Shown here in pieces: positions 35,278 through 44,375 of a stretch of DNA of 64,000 bases (positions are counted from its first letter, which is position 1; the number at the start of each line of letters is the position of its first letter). The position numbers and the translations under genes were made by a program. Source of the DNA: Nodularia sphaerocarpa UHCC 0038. GTDB lineage: Bacteria; Cyanobacteriota; Cyanobacteriia; Cyanobacteriales; Nostocaceae. The notes under the pieces were generated by a model. It had not been told where the DNA came from. It saw only the letters and a program-made list of their open reading frames with translations, and made no database searches. Location of the stretch: contig NZ_CP060140.1 of the NCBI RefSeq assembly GCF_022376295.1, forward strand, positions 2,732,356 to 2,796,355. Reading direction: 5' to 3'.

Positions 35278-36864
35278 TTAACCCACAGAAACCTTCAAAC
35301 TACCGGGTTTACCCAGTTCACCTTGTAACACCACACCTCGCCCATTAGCGTGTAAATGGCGCAAAATCTTGTAAATTGCCTCAACTTCCTCAGCAGCACC
35401 CGCTTTTTGGGCGACTTCTTCCAGAGAAAGGGCGGTTTTTTCCTTTTGCAATACAGCCATTACCTTAGATTGCAATTCCAGAATTACCGCAGCAGCTTTT
35501 TTACCAGCTTCTACCCCTGGTTGATGGTAGGCGTTGACATTCACCAAGCTGGCGTATAAACCAACAGCGCGTTCATACAACGCAATTAACGCACCCACAG
35601 TTTTAGGATTAACTTGGGGAATCGTCACAGTAATGGAATCGCGCTGATTTTCGTAAAGCGCTTGTCGAGTTCCTAAAAGGAAACCAGAGAGAAAATCGCC
35701 GGAAGTTACTCCAGGTTCGACTTCTAAAGATTTACCCTCACGGTCTTCTAACACTTCAATGAAGGTAGCAAAGAAATTCGGGATACCCTCACGTAATTGC
35801 TGCACGTAAGCGTGTTGGTCTGTGGAACCTTTGTTACCGTAAACGGCGATACCTTGATAAACAGTATTTCCGTCTAGGTCTTTTTCTTTACCTAAAGATT
35901 CCATGACTAACTGTTGTAAATACCGACTAAACAACAGCAAGCTGTCCTTGTAAGGTAGGACGACCATATCTTTTTCACCCTTACCATTACCGGAAAAATA
36001 CCAAGCCAAAGCTAACAAAGCGGCTGGGTTATTTTCCAAGTTGGAGACGCGGGTAGCATCATCCATTTCTTTCGCACCCGCTATCATGGCGCGAATGTCA
36101 ATTCCTTGTAATACGGCTGGTACTAAACCCACAGCAGATAATTCTGAGGTGCGTCCTCCCACCCAGTCATACATGGGAAATCTGCCTAGCCAGCCTTCTG
36201 CTTGGGCGACTTTATCCAAGTTGCTATCAACGCTAGTAATGGCGACAGCGTGTTTAGCAAAGTCTAAATTCTGACCAGAATAGGCGGCTTTGACTTCAAT
36301 CATGCCATTGCGTGGTTCTGGTGTTCCTCCTGATTTGGAAATCACTAAAACCAATGTGCTGGATAGACTGTTTCGCAGTTGGTTGAGAGTGCGGTCAATT
36401 CCTGCGGGGTCACTATTATCGATAAAGTGAATTTTCAGAGAAGGGAAATCAGGCGCAAGGGCTTCTGCAACAAATTCCGGGCCTAGTGCAGAACCACCAA
36501 TACCAATGGATATTATATCGGTAAAGCGGCTGGCTTTAGGTGGATGAATCGCACCTGTGTGGACTTTTTCGGCAAAGGCTTCGATTTGTTCTAAAGTTTG
36601 GACTATCTCTTGTGTCAGTTCTGGTGTGGGTGCTAAATCAGGGTTTCGCAGCCAGTAATGTCCCACCATGCGGCCTTCGTCAGGATTGGCGATCGCACCC
36701 TTTTCTAATTCCGCCATATCCGCAAACGCTTTGTCAAACTTCGGCCGCAACGATTCCACGAAAGCGTGATCAAAACCCATCCGACTTACGTCCAGGTAAA
36801 GTCCTAATCCCTCGTGGAAATATAACCAGTTTTGGTATCGTTGCCAAAGTGCCTTTGCATCCAT
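35278..36864 (-). CDS. pgi: Glucose-6-phosphate isomerase
   Basis: Interconverts glucose-6-phosphate and fructose-6-phosphate. 528 residues with IGIGGSALGPEFVAEAL, VISKSGGTPEPRNGM, the catalytic-region YDWVGGRTSELSAVGLVPA and GNKGSTDQHAYVQQL. Usual cyanobacterial length. ATG at 36864. Monocistronic, with a repeat-rich gap on its 3' side. Confidence 0.97.
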   Translation of the reverse strand: MDAKALWQRYQNWLYFHEGLGLYLDVSRMGFDHAFVESLRPKFDKAFADMAELEKGAIANPDEGRMVGHYWLRNPDLAPTPELTQEIVQTLEQIEAFAEKVHTGAIHPPKASRFTDIISIGIGGSALGPEFVAEALAPDFPSLKIHFIDNSDPAGIDRTLNQLRNSLSSTLVLVISKSGGTPEPRNGMIEVKAAYSGQNLDFAKHAVAITSVDSNLDKVAQAEGWLGRFPMYDWVGGRTSELSAVGLVPAVLQGIDIRAMIAGAKEMDDATRVSNLENNPAALLALAWYFSGNGKGEKDMVVLPYKDSLLLFSRYLQQLVMESLGKEKDLDGNTVYQGIAVYGNKGSTDQHAYVQQLREGIPNFFATFIEVLEDREGKSLEVEPGVTSGDFLSGFLLGTRQALYENQRDSITVTIPQVNPKTVGALIALYERAVGLYASLVNVNAYHQPGVEAGKKAAAVILELQSKVMAVLQKEKTALSLEEVAQKAGAAEEVEAIYKILRHLHANGRGVVLQGELGKPGSLKVSVG

Positions 36865-37008
36865 AGGGAAATCTCAAATAAAGTATTGCTTCAAAAACCA
36901 GTTTAATGTATGGTTAGAGCCATCCCTGCCTAGCCTTATACAGTTTTAAGTGTTGGCTATTGAGCATCAGTCACAGACTAGCCAATAATTTAACAGTTAT
37001 CACTGATT

Positions 37009-37266
37009 TTAAACATCCGGCATAGGTATGACACGGAGAAATTTTACAATTTCACCCCTAATTTCAATGCCAACTAGATAATTGTCGATGGTGAACCGGT
37101 GGAAAATGCCCTCAGCATCAAGACACCGCAGTTCTGGGAGACTATGCAAAGGCATATTTTCAGTAAACTCGAAAAACACAAAATCGTATACCCGTTGGTA
37201 GACAACTGGTTCTAAGTTCTTCAGGTCTACTAAAAAAGACCTGGCGTAGCGCACTTCCAAACTCAC
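37009..37266 (-). CDS. RelE/ParE-like toxin
   Basis: An 85-residue small basic-to-neutral protein beginning at GTG 37266. EVRYARSFLVDLKNLEPVVYQRVYDFVF and the strand pair FHRFTIDNYLVGIEIRGEIVKFLRVIP have the RelE fold pattern, with Arg and Lys in the usual last strand. Its partner lies 60 bases upstream on the same strand. No break is visible, in contrast to the two damaged toxins elsewhere in the window. Confidence 0.65.
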   Translation of the reverse strand: MSLEVRYARSFLVDLKNLEPVVYQRVYDFVFFEFTENMPLHSLPELRCLDAEGIFHRFTIDNYLVGIEIRGEIVKFLRVIPMPDV

Positions 37267-37326
37267 TCTGATCTTACCTTAACAAAACTTTAGGTATTCT
37301 GACATTAGCTCGAAAGCGCTTCTAAT

Positions 37327-37524
37327 TTAGAAATACACTAACATTCTCATCGCTTCTTCATGGGTTAAAATATCCCACGGTTGCTGCAATCCCTTGGCTT
37401 GTTGTATCGCTTGCGACATATAAGAGTCACAATGCAAAGCATGGAGAGTATCCCAGATGCTTTGCAATTCTTCATCATCTAATTGCTCGATTAAGTGATG
37501 GATTCTAATTCTTAGCAAGTTCAT
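37327..37524 (-). CDS. Antitoxin partner of the RelE-like toxin
   Basis: 65 residues from the ATG at 37524 (an in-frame TTG at 37545 is weaker). Helical and acidic: HHLIEQLDDEELQSIWDTLHAL, then AIQQAKGLQQPWDILTHEEAMRML, the latter resembling the C-terminal part of RelB-type antitoxins. Order antitoxin then toxin is standard. Confidence 0.6.
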   Translation of the reverse strand: MNLLRIRIHHLIEQLDDEELQSIWDTLHALHCDSYMSQAIQQAKGLQQPWDILTHEEAMRMLVYF

Positions 37525-37858
37525 AATAACGATAACATTACGCAAAATACAAAACTATTGTTCCCAAAAATCGACAATGGTTAACGCCAGAATCAGATTA
37601 TCCTGAAGCTATAAGTAAGTGGGCGGGAATGGTCTTAGTATATCTAGCAGTTTGCTAGTGAGTGTACTAGATTAAGGAATGATTAACCACAGATGCACAC
37701 AGATGCACACAGATGAATATGGATGATTTATGGATAAGTCTGTACTTCATCTGAGTGAAAACTGCTATATATAATTTTGGCGGGCTGGGGTTCTGGGTTT
37801 GGCTTTTTTTTTGAGAAGGTTTATGGATAACGCATATTTGAACTGAATTTAAATTATT
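37525..37858. other. Intergenic region between antitoxin and amino-acid permease genes
   Basis: No gene seen. It contains a short tandem of CACAGATG/CACACAGATG (about 37688-37716), a dispersed motif that also appears near 56500. Promoters for both divergent units should lie here. Confidence 0.5.
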
Positions 37859-38995
37859 ATGGTTGAATATCTCATCTTTTTGGCAATTTCTACGACAATC
37901 TTCGCCCTGTTTGGTTTAGGGCTGAATTTGCAGTGGGGTTATACAGGTTTAATTAATTTTGGTCATATCGCTTTTATGACTCTGGGCGCTTATACGACGG
38001 TGTTGTTAAGCTTTCAAGGAGTTCCCCTACTTGTGTCAGCAGTTATTGGCGCAATGGTAGCCGCTTTGTTGGGTTTGATTATCGGTTTTGCAACTCTGCG
38101 CTTACGGGAAGATTATCTGTCAATTGTCACCATTGGGGTGGGTGAATTAATTCGTTTGGTTGTTAATAATCAAGAGTTACCTGTGAAGGATACCTGGATA
38201 TCTGGGGCTTTTGGTGTCCAAAGTTATCCGATACCTTTATCTACAGCACCCAATTTGTTTGTCAGATTGGTGATGATGGGATTGCTGACATTTCTGGCTA
38301 TTATCACTTTATTTGCATTGTGGCGATGGATTCGCACTGCCCAAAAATCTCTGTTGGCTGATTCGAGTAAAAAAGTCAGTAACAAGCAAGATTTAGTTTC
38401 CCGCTTGGGGGTAGGAATTATCTTGGCTTTATTGACAGCAGCAGTTTATATTTCGGGAATTATTGGCTTGTCTGATTATAAACCCGCAGCAGGTTTGATG
38501 TTGTTGGCGCTGTTGGTGTTAGCATTTGTTTTCTGGCGGTTGGAAATTCTGGTGCGATCGCCTTGGGGTCGTGTGCTAAAAGCTATCCGTGAAGATGAAG
38601 AAGTACCCAGGGCTTTGGGTAAAAATGTTTTTTGGTATAAAGTACAATCACTGATGTTAGGCGGTGCGATCGCAGGTGTCGCCGGGGCTTTCTTTGCTTG
38701 GCAACTTAGCGCCATTTACCCTGATAACTTCCAACCACAACTGACTTTTGACGCTTGGATTATGGTGATTTTAGGCGGTTCGGGGAATAACATTGGCACA
38801 ATCTTGGGCGCGGTAATTTTCTTTACTTATGATGCCGCAACCAGAGAATTTCTACCGAAAATCTTTACAAATCTATCTTCTGATCAATTAGGTGCATTTC
38901 GCATCATGGTTATCGGTCTGATTTTAATGATCCTCATGGTTTGGCGACCTCAAGGTATTTTAGGTAAAAAAGAGGAACTCACGCTTAGTAAGTGA
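37859..38995 (+). CDS. livM: Branched-chain/neutral amino-acid ABC permease (LivM-like)
   Basis: 378-residue inner-membrane permease with 8-10 helices. The N-terminal LGLNLQWGYTGLINFGHIAFMTLGAY and the coupling region VRSPWGRVLKAIREDEEVPRALGKNVFWYK are typical LivM/NatC-D motifs. In Anabaena such systems recover neutral amino acids leaked from cells. The LivG-type ATPase follows 112 bases on, separated by a heptamer array. LivH, LivF and the binding protein are not in the window. Confidence 0.92.
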   Translation: MVEYLIFLAISTTIFALFGLGLNLQWGYTGLINFGHIAFMTLGAYTTVLLSFQGVPLLVSAVIGAMVAALLGLIIGFATLRLREDYLSIVTIGVGELIRLVVNNQELPVKDTWISGAFGVQSYPIPLSTAPNLFVRLVMMGLLTFLAIITLFALWRWIRTAQKSLLADSSKKVSNKQDLVSRLGVGIILALLTAAVYISGIIGLSDYKPAAGLMLLALLVLAFVFWRLEILVRSPWGRVLKAIREDEEVPRALGKNVFWYKVQSLMLGGAIAGVAGAFFAWQLSAIYPDNFQPQLTFDAWIMVILGGSGNNIGTILGAVIFFTYDAATREFLPKIFTNLSSDQLGAFRIMVIGLILMILMVWRPQGILGKKEELTLSK

Positions 38996-38996
38996 T

Positions 38997-39076
38997 TTAG
39001 TCATTAGTCATTAGTCATTAGTCATTAGTCATTAGTCATTAGTCATTTGTCATTTGTGATTTGTCATTTGTCATTG
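38997..39076. repeat. (TTAGTCA/TTTGTCA)n heptamer tandem repeat between livM and livG
   Basis: About eleven heptamers starting two bases after the livM stop, drifting from TTAGTCA to TTTGTCA. Same family as the arrays at 6552 and 46577. Confidence 0.9.
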
Positions 39077-39107
39077 GTAAACGTAAAAACAGTTGTAATG
39101 GATTTTT

Positions 39108-39890
39108 ATGGTAAATAATCAGTCAGCCCAACTTCCTTTATTAGCCGCTACTGGACTTTGTAAAAGCTTTGGTGGTATTAAAGCAGTCAAGGATGCGACA
39201 ATTGAGGTGAATAAAGGTAGTATTACTGGCTTGATTGGTCCCAATGGTGCTGGTAAAACTACTTTGTTTAATCTCCTCTCCAATTTTATTCGCCCAGATA
39301 AGGGACGAGTGATTTTTGACGGTGAACCTATTCAGCAATTAGAATCATATCAAATTGCCCAACAGGGATTAGTACGCACCTTTCAAGTGGCGCGGACTCT
39401 CTCGCGGTTGTCAGTGTTAGATAATATGCTGCTAGCGGCGCAAAAACAAACAGGTGAGAATTTTTGGCAAGTACAGTTACAACCCCACATTGTCGCTCAG
39501 GAAGAAAAGCAACTCAAAGAACAAGCAATGTTTTTGTTAGAATCTGTGGGATTGGCACAAAAAGCACAGGATTATGCTGGTGGGTTGTCTGGTGGACAAC
39601 GCAAGTTATTGGAAATGGGACGGGCTTTAATGACTAATCCCAAGTTAATTTTATTAGATGAACCAGCAGCTGGGGTGAATCCGAAACTGATTGATGATAT
39701 ATGCGATCGCATTCTCAGATGGAACCGCGAAGATGGCATGACTTTTCTGATTATTGAACATAATATGGATCTAATCATGTCTTTGTGCGATCGCGTTTGG
39801 GTCATGGCTGAAGGTCAAAATTTAGCTGAGGGAACTCCCGCCGAAATTCAAAGCAATACCCAAGTTTTAGAAGCCTATTTGGGAATATAA
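39108..39890 (+). CDS. livG: Branched-chain/neutral amino-acid ABC ATPase (LivG-like)
   Basis: 260-residue ATP-binding subunit with Walker A GPNGAGKTT, signature LSGGQRKLLEMGRAL, Walker B LILLDEPAAGVNP and the H-loop IIEHNMDLIM. The PAAGVNP and TFQVARTLSRLSVLDNML stretches are LivG-specific. It should pair with the preceding permease. Confidence 0.95.
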   Translation: MVNNQSAQLPLLAATGLCKSFGGIKAVKDATIEVNKGSITGLIGPNGAGKTTLFNLLSNFIRPDKGRVIFDGEPIQQLESYQIAQQGLVRTFQVARTLSRLSVLDNMLLAAQKQTGENFWQVQLQPHIVAQEEKQLKEQAMFLLESVGLAQKAQDYAGGLSGGQRKLLEMGRALMTNPKLILLDEPAAGVNPKLIDDICDRILRWNREDGMTFLIIEHNMDLIMSLCDRVWVMAEGQNLAEGTPAEIQSNTQVLEAYLGI

Positions 39891-39986
39891 TACTCACCGG
39901 GCTAAAGCCTTAGTGATTCTTGGTTTAGAATATCCTAGTTGTTAAGCTCACGCAAAGGCGCAAAGGCGCAAAGGTGGAGAATTTTA

Positions 39987-40400
39987 TTAAGTGCATTTTT
40001 CACTATCTAAACCGCCATACTGCCAATAACGATTACTACTGCTTCCCCTGACCCTTCCTAAAACATTTCCCAACGCGTCATAACATTTATAACTGCTCTG
40101 GCTTAAAAAATTTACTGATTTATCAACGCTAACAGTTTCTGGGGCATATTTTTCAATTAACCGTTGAACATCAGGCTTGACATCAAATTTTTTAGTTTTT
40201 TGCTCTGGTGGAGGTGGTGGTTGAACACTTTCTAAGAGATAGTCTATAGTTTTGACACAATCCAGAAAGGAAGAGATATTATGAGCTAATGTTTCCCCTG
40301 TATGAATATTAACAATGGCATAATTTGTGCCTTGATTAATCACACCATAAAGCCCCTTAACTGTTACATAATCATTTTGAATTGGTTTAATGTCACTCAT
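39987..40400 (-). CDS. Protein of unknown function that cuts into an exporter remnant
   Basis: 137 residues, ATG at 40400. Features are an N-terminal alpha/beta part (VKGLYGVINQGTNYAIVNIHTGETLAHN), a run of prolines (PPPPPEQ) and a C-terminal segment SYKCYDALGNVLGRVRGSSSNRYWQYGG. No membrane helix. Not recognised. Its start overlaps the end of the degraded TauE-like reading frame, so it may sit at a rearrangement breakpoint. Confidence 0.55.
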   Translation of the reverse strand: MSDIKPIQNDYVTVKGLYGVINQGTNYAIVNIHTGETLAHNISSFLDCVKTIDYLLESVQPPPPPEQKTKKFDVKPDVQRLIEKYAPETVSVDKSVNFLSQSSYKCYDALGNVLGRVRGSSSNRYWQYGGLDSEKCT

Positions 40401-40521
40401 ATCGCGGTATCCCCATTACATAAACTAATGTAGGTAATGCTAACACGGAACCACCGCCACCAATTGAACATAAACTAATCCTAATACCTACAGAGAGAAT
40501 ATGTCCTAATATCCATCTTAA
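40393..40521 (-). pseudogene. N-terminal remnant of a TauE/SafE-type (sulfite exporter) permease
   Basis: Directly after the rhodanese stop, and in the same frame, the DNA reads LRWILGHILSVGIRISLCSIGG then GGSVLALPTLVYVMGIPRYE and a TGA. IGGGGSVLALPTLVYVMGIP is the characteristic first-helix motif of TauE/SafE exporters, which usually follow sulfur-responsive rhodanese genes. No in-frame ATG precedes it and nothing of the rest of the exporter remains. Confidence 0.65.
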
Positions 40522-41058
40522 TCATTTAACACGTTGATTGTATGGTAATTTCGCCAATAACATTCCCATAGCACAAGTGTTACTGACTCCCGCAAATACT
40601 AAACCTGCGCCTACAAAACCACTTAAAATTAAAAACCAAGGCGAAACAAAAGCACCCAAAATAGTTCCTGTAAATACTAATGAACCAGCCACAATTTGCA
40701 CTTGTCTCATTAAACTAATGGGAGCATCTTGATTAATTTTAGTGGGATAATTTAACTGTTTCCAGCCGGAAATACCCCCTTGGAGTTGAGCAAAATCTGA
40801 AAACCCCGCATTAATCAGTTTTTGCGCGGCTTGATTAGAACGATTTCCCGATTGGCAATAAAGCACCACTTTCGTATTACGCTGGAAAGGTACTTGTTCT
40901 GGTTGGAATTGAGAAAGGGGTAAAAGTTTAGCACCTGGAATATGTTCTGCTGCATATTCGGAAGGTTCCCGCACATCTATCAGATGCACTTTTTCTGTTT
41001 CAGTCCAGCCTTTGACAGTCGAAGCATCAATTAATTGTAACTTAGTTTCAGGAGTCAT
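40522..41058 (-). CDS. Rhodanese with C-terminal two-helix membrane domain (DUF2892-like)
   Basis: 178 residues. Residues 10-110 are a rhodanese domain: VHLIDVREPSEYAAEHIPGA and the active loop Cys68-QSGNRS. Two transmembrane helices follow (120-165, SLVFTGTILGAFVSPWFLIL and GFVGAGLVFAGVSNTCAMG). It probably carries sulfane sulfur at the membrane and helps sulfide or persulfide detoxification. It diverges from an ArsR-type regulator across a palindromic control region and was once followed by a TauE exporter. Confidence 0.9.
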   Translation of the reverse strand: MTPETKLQLIDASTVKGWTETEKVHLIDVREPSEYAAEHIPGAKLLPLSQFQPEQVPFQRNTKVVLYCQSGNRSNQAAQKLINAGFSDFAQLQGGISGWKQLNYPTKINQDAPISLMRQVQIVAGSLVFTGTILGAFVSPWFLILSGFVGAGLVFAGVSNTCAMGMLLAKLPYNQRVK

Positions 41059-41106
41059 ACAATTTTAGATTTTAGATTTTGGATTTTGGATTTTTAATTA
41101 AAGGTT

Positions 41107-41157
41107 TTTAGTCAGGACTTTAGTCCTCAAATAGATGTTCAAGCCCTGACTACTAAA
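41107..41157. repeat. Diverged REPIN-like inverted repeat
   Basis: TTTAGTCAGGACTTTAGTCC on the left is mirrored by CCCTGACTACTAAA on the right. Spacing and stem motifs resemble the REPINs around 16-18 kb (GGACTTYAGTCC), with a GTAG in the right arm, suggesting a second REP family or a decayed copy. Confidence 0.5.
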
Positions 41158-41211
41158 TGAATTGCAATAATGTTACATTGCTGAACATAGTTGAATTTAC
41201 TTTCGCTTACT

Positions 41212-41251
41212 TACTATATAGTTAATTTATTTATTATATTCCTATATAGTA
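41212..41251. promoter_or_regulatory. Paired palindromic operator between rhodanese and ArsR-type genes
   Basis: TACTATATAG (41212-41221) and CTATATAGTA (41242-41251) are exact inverted repeats 20 bases apart, and ACTATATAGT is itself a palindrome. Position in the divergent promoter region fits a binding site for the adjacent ArsR-family repressor. Confidence 0.6.
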
Positions 41252-41290
41252 GAATAATCAATATAAAAGCCAAACAATATTTATTGTTCT

Positions 41291-41656
41291 ATGTCAGAGA
41301 TATTTCCAGCCGCACTCAGCCAAGTTGCAGATTATTTTAAAGTTTTGTCAGAAGTCAGTCGGCTACAAGTATTATGTTGTTTAAAAAGCGGGGCTAAAAA
41401 TGTGACGGAGATAATTACGGAGACTGGACTAGGACAGGCTAACGTATCAAAGCATCTCAAAGTTTTATCACAAGCTGGTATTGTTAAAAGAACACCAGAG
41501 GGAGTCAGTGTAATTTATGAAATCGCTGATCCGATTTTATTTCAGTTGTGTGATTTAGTGTGCGATCGCCTGTCCGTCCGACTACAAGAACAAACCCAAC
41601 AGTTATCACAATTGGGGAGTAGTCCGTGGGGGACAAAGGGACAAAGGGATAATTAA
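41291..41656 (+). CDS. ArsR/SmtB-family regulator, probably sulfur-responsive
   Basis: 121-residue winged-helix repressor. VADYFKVLSEVSRLQVLCCLKSG, the recognition helix TGLGQANVSKHLKVLSQAGIV and the wing RTPEGVSVIYEIAD are classic. No metal-site ELCVCDL motif is present. Cys29/Cys30 and Cys87/Cys91 sit where the redox Cys pair of BigR/SqrR persulfide sensors lies (helix 2 and helix 5). With the divergent rhodanese and TauE remnant this suggests control by sulfide or persulfide; that is inference. Confidence 0.88.
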   Translation: MSEIFPAALSQVADYFKVLSEVSRLQVLCCLKSGAKNVTEIITETGLGQANVSKHLKVLSQAGIVKRTPEGVSVIYEIADPILFQLCDLVCDRLSVRLQEQTQQLSQLGSSPWGTKGQRDN

Positions 41657-41789
41657 TTTTATGGCGTTGCTGAATTTGAATATGAAATCACCTCTTAAAC
41701 TCTTCCTCTGGTGCGCCTGGAGCGCCTCTGCGTGAGTTAAATTGATATCTTAATTCACAACGCCATTATCCTCAATGTCCCACTAAGAT

Positions 41790-43076
41790 TTAACTAAATT
41801 GCTCGCCTGCATCTAAATTAAACAAAGTTTGCAGCGTTTGCATACAGTGTCTTCTCGCCTCCACATCCTGCTGCGCTCGTAATTGCACCATTGGATCATG
41901 TAAGATTTTATTGACAATACCTCTTGTTAAAGCTTCGATGACTTCTTGATGTTTTTCCGCAAATTCCGAACCCAATCGCGACAACGCTTTTTCTAATTCT
42001 TGTTCGCGGATGGTTTCTACTTTATTTCGCAGACAATTAATCGTAGAGACAGTTTCTAGCGATCGCCACCAAATATCAAAAGCTTCCACTTCTTCATCTA
42101 ATAGCTTCTCTGCTTCCTGCGCCATCTTGCGGCGGCTTTCGTGGTTTTGCGCCACTACAGCCTTCAAATCGTCCACATTAAAGGCTTTTACATTTGCCAA
42201 TTCATTCACATCGCTGTGGACATTACGCGGTACAGAAATATCAAATAACATCAAAGAGCGATTAGACTCTAAAACTGTTTCTAACTTGGCGCGGTCAAGT
42301 ATTGGCTCAGTTGCAGAAGTGCTAGTAAATACCAAATCACTTTCGGCAATCACCGCCATCATTTCGGATAGAGTGTGAGTATATATAGACTGTTCGGGAT
42401 AAAGTTTTGCCAATTGCTGGGCGCGTTCTTGAGAGCGATTCACAATATTGATTTGGGCAGCACCTTTAGAAACCAGGTGTTGTACCAATAAACGGGACAT
42501 TTTGCCAGCACCAATAATTGCGACTCGACAAGCCGCTAAATTAGCCGCCTTCATTTGTGCCAACTCCACAGCCGCCGAACTAATAGAAACAGCACCAGTC
42601 CCAATGTTCGTCTCAGTCCGCACACGCTTACCGGCGGTCAGAGCTTGTTTAAATAATCGATTTAGAACTGTTTTTATACCATTATATTGCTGTCCCAGCT
42701 TGTGAGTATTTTTCACCTGAGCCAGAATTTGACCTTCTCCGAGAACTAAGCTATCTAACCCAGCAGCTACGCGCATAACGTGCATCACTGCATCATCATG
42801 GAGCAACATAAACAAGTGTTGACGCAGAGACTGCACAGGTAATTTACTGTGTTCAGAAAGAAACTGAGTAACTTCCCTGATGCCTTGCTCGGTTTCACTG
42901 GTAACAATGTAAATTTCTAGACGGTTGCAGGTGCTAAGTATTGCTACTTCGTCAATATGGGGATAGCTGCTCAGATGAGCGATCGCACTTTCAGTTTGTG
43001 TTTCTGGAATACTCAGCTTTTCCCGGATTTCAACTGGGGCTGTTTTATGGCTTAACCCCACCACTGCAATATTCAT
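41790..43076 (-). CDS. hemA: Glutamyl-tRNA reductase
   Basis: First committed enzyme of the C5 route to tetrapyrroles (haem, chlorophyll, phycobilins). 428 residues with the start VVGLSHKTAPVEIREKLS, catalytic Cys in LSTCNRLEIY, GEGQILAQVK, the NADPH loop IGAGKMSRLLVQHL and the dimerisation tail ending in LQTLFNLDAGEQF. It lies 261 bases downstream of glpX on the same strand. Confidence 0.98.
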   Translation of the reverse strand: MNIAVVGLSHKTAPVEIREKLSIPETQTESAIAHLSSYPHIDEVAILSTCNRLEIYIVTSETEQGIREVTQFLSEHSKLPVQSLRQHLFMLLHDDAVMHVMRVAAGLDSLVLGEGQILAQVKNTHKLGQQYNGIKTVLNRLFKQALTAGKRVRTETNIGTGAVSISSAAVELAQMKAANLAACRVAIIGAGKMSRLLVQHLVSKGAAQINIVNRSQERAQQLAKLYPEQSIYTHTLSEMMAVIAESDLVFTSTSATEPILDRAKLETVLESNRSLMLFDISVPRNVHSDVNELANVKAFNVDDLKAVVAQNHESRRKMAQEAEKLLDEEVEAFDIWWRSLETVSTINCLRNKVETIREQELEKALSRLGSEFAEKHQEVIEALTRGIVNKILHDPMVQLRAQQDVEARRHCMQTLQTLFNLDAGEQFS

Positions 43077-43235
43077 TATTTATCGTTAATTGGTAATGGA
43101 TTATTGATTATTGATTATTGATTATTTTCGATAGGTATCAGGGATGAGGAGAAGAGGAAAGGGAGCAGGGAGCAGGGAGCAGGGGCGAAGAAAATTCTCC
43201 ATCTCAATCCCCAGTCCCCAATACCCAATCCATCT

Positions 43236-43312
43236 ATTTTGGATTTTAAATTTTGGATTTGCGATTTTAGGTTGAAGTTCAATCCAAAATCTAAAATCTA
43301 AAATCTAAAATT
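43236..43312. repeat. Dispersed AT-rich hairpin repeat (ATTTTGGATTTT...AATCCAAAATCTAAAAT)
   Basis: Left arm TTTGGATTTTAAATTTTGGA and TGCGATTTTAGGTTG; right arm CAATCCAAAATCTAAAATCT in inverted orientation. A second full copy lies at 54799-54869 and a half copy near 41068-41091. Adjacent to GGGAGCA heptamers (about 43159-43184). Confidence 0.85.
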
Positions 43313-43337
43313 CCCTACTCCCCACTTTCCTAAATTC

Positions 43338-44375
43338 CTAATGCAATTGCAGATTCTTGGGATCGTCAAATAAATGGATAGTATCAACAAAACGGGCTGT
43401 TTTAGACTGGTTGGAAATAACCAAACTTTGAGTCCTTGCACCACCGTTGAAGAAGCGCACACCTTCCATTAGAGTGCCAGGGGTAATACCACAAGCAGCA
43501 AATAGAACAGTTTCGCCAGAGGCTAATTCCTCAGCATTGTAAACCTTATCGGGGTCATTGATGCCCATTTCCTTCAACCGTGCGAGGTTGCCTTCTCTGC
43601 TTTCGCCAATTAAGCCTGTTTGCACAACTTCTGGATCATAGATCAGTTGCCCTTGGAAATGTCCTCCCAAGCAGCGCATAGCCGCAGCAGAGATGACTCC
43701 TTCTGGTGCTGCACCGATACCCATCAAAGCATGGATATTAGTACCACCAAAAGCGCAGGAGATGGCAGCAGAAACGTCACCATCGCTGATTAGTCGGACT
43801 CTCGCGCCTGCGGTGCGAATTTCCTTAATCAGTTCTTCGTGGCGGGGACGATCCATGACCACAACTACCAATTCTTCTATAGAGCGGTTTAAGCACTCGG
43901 AGAGGATTTTCAGGTTTTCAGTAGCAGACTTGTTAATGTCTACCAAACCTTTGGCTGGGGCTGGTGCTGCCAGTTTCTTCATGTAGAAGTCAGGCGCAGC
44001 AAACAAACCACCTTTTTCAGAAATTGCCAAAACTGCCATTGAGCCATTTTGACCGTAAGCAACCAAGTTGGTGCCTTCGCAAGGGTCAACAGCAATATCA
44101 ATTTCAATTAATTCATCAGGGTTACAGAAGTTTTTGGCATCTGGTTGGGTACAAATACCAACTTCTTCCCCAATGTAGAGCATCGGCGCTTCGTCGCGTT
44201 CGCCTTCACCAATCACAATGCGTCCGCGCATATAGATTTTGTTCATCCGCTCCCGCATGGCTTCCACTGCTACTTGGTCAGCAATGTTCTTTTCGCCTTT
44301 ACCCATCCACTTTGAGGAAGCGATCGCCGCTAGCTCTACTACTTCAATAATCTCTAATCCAAGTGTATTTTCCAC
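43338..44375 (-). CDS. glpX: Fructose-1,6-/sedoheptulose-1,7-bisphosphatase, class II
   Basis: Bifunctional Calvin-cycle phosphatase of cyanobacteria, 345 residues. GTG start preceded by GAGGG. Metal and substrate motifs are VIGEGERDEAPMLYIGEEVG, IDIAVDPCEGTNLVAYG and DRPRHEELI, and the late GAAPEGVISAAAMRCLGG. It is upstream of hemA in the same direction but separated by repeats, so co-transcription is uncertain. Confidence 0.97.
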   Translation of the reverse strand: MENTLGLEIIEVVELAAIASSKWMGKGEKNIADQVAVEAMRERMNKIYMRGRIVIGEGERDEAPMLYIGEEVGICTQPDAKNFCNPDELIEIDIAVDPCEGTNLVAYGQNGSMAVLAISEKGGLFAAPDFYMKKLAAPAPAKGLVDINKSATENLKILSECLNRSIEELVVVVMDRPRHEELIKEIRTAGARVRLISDGDVSAAISCAFGGTNIHALMGIGAAPEGVISAAAMRCLGGHFQGQLIYDPEVVQTGLIGESREGNLARLKEMGINDPDKVYNAEELASGETVLFAACGITPGTLMEGVRFFNGGARTQSLVISNQSKTARFVDTIHLFDDPKNLQLH

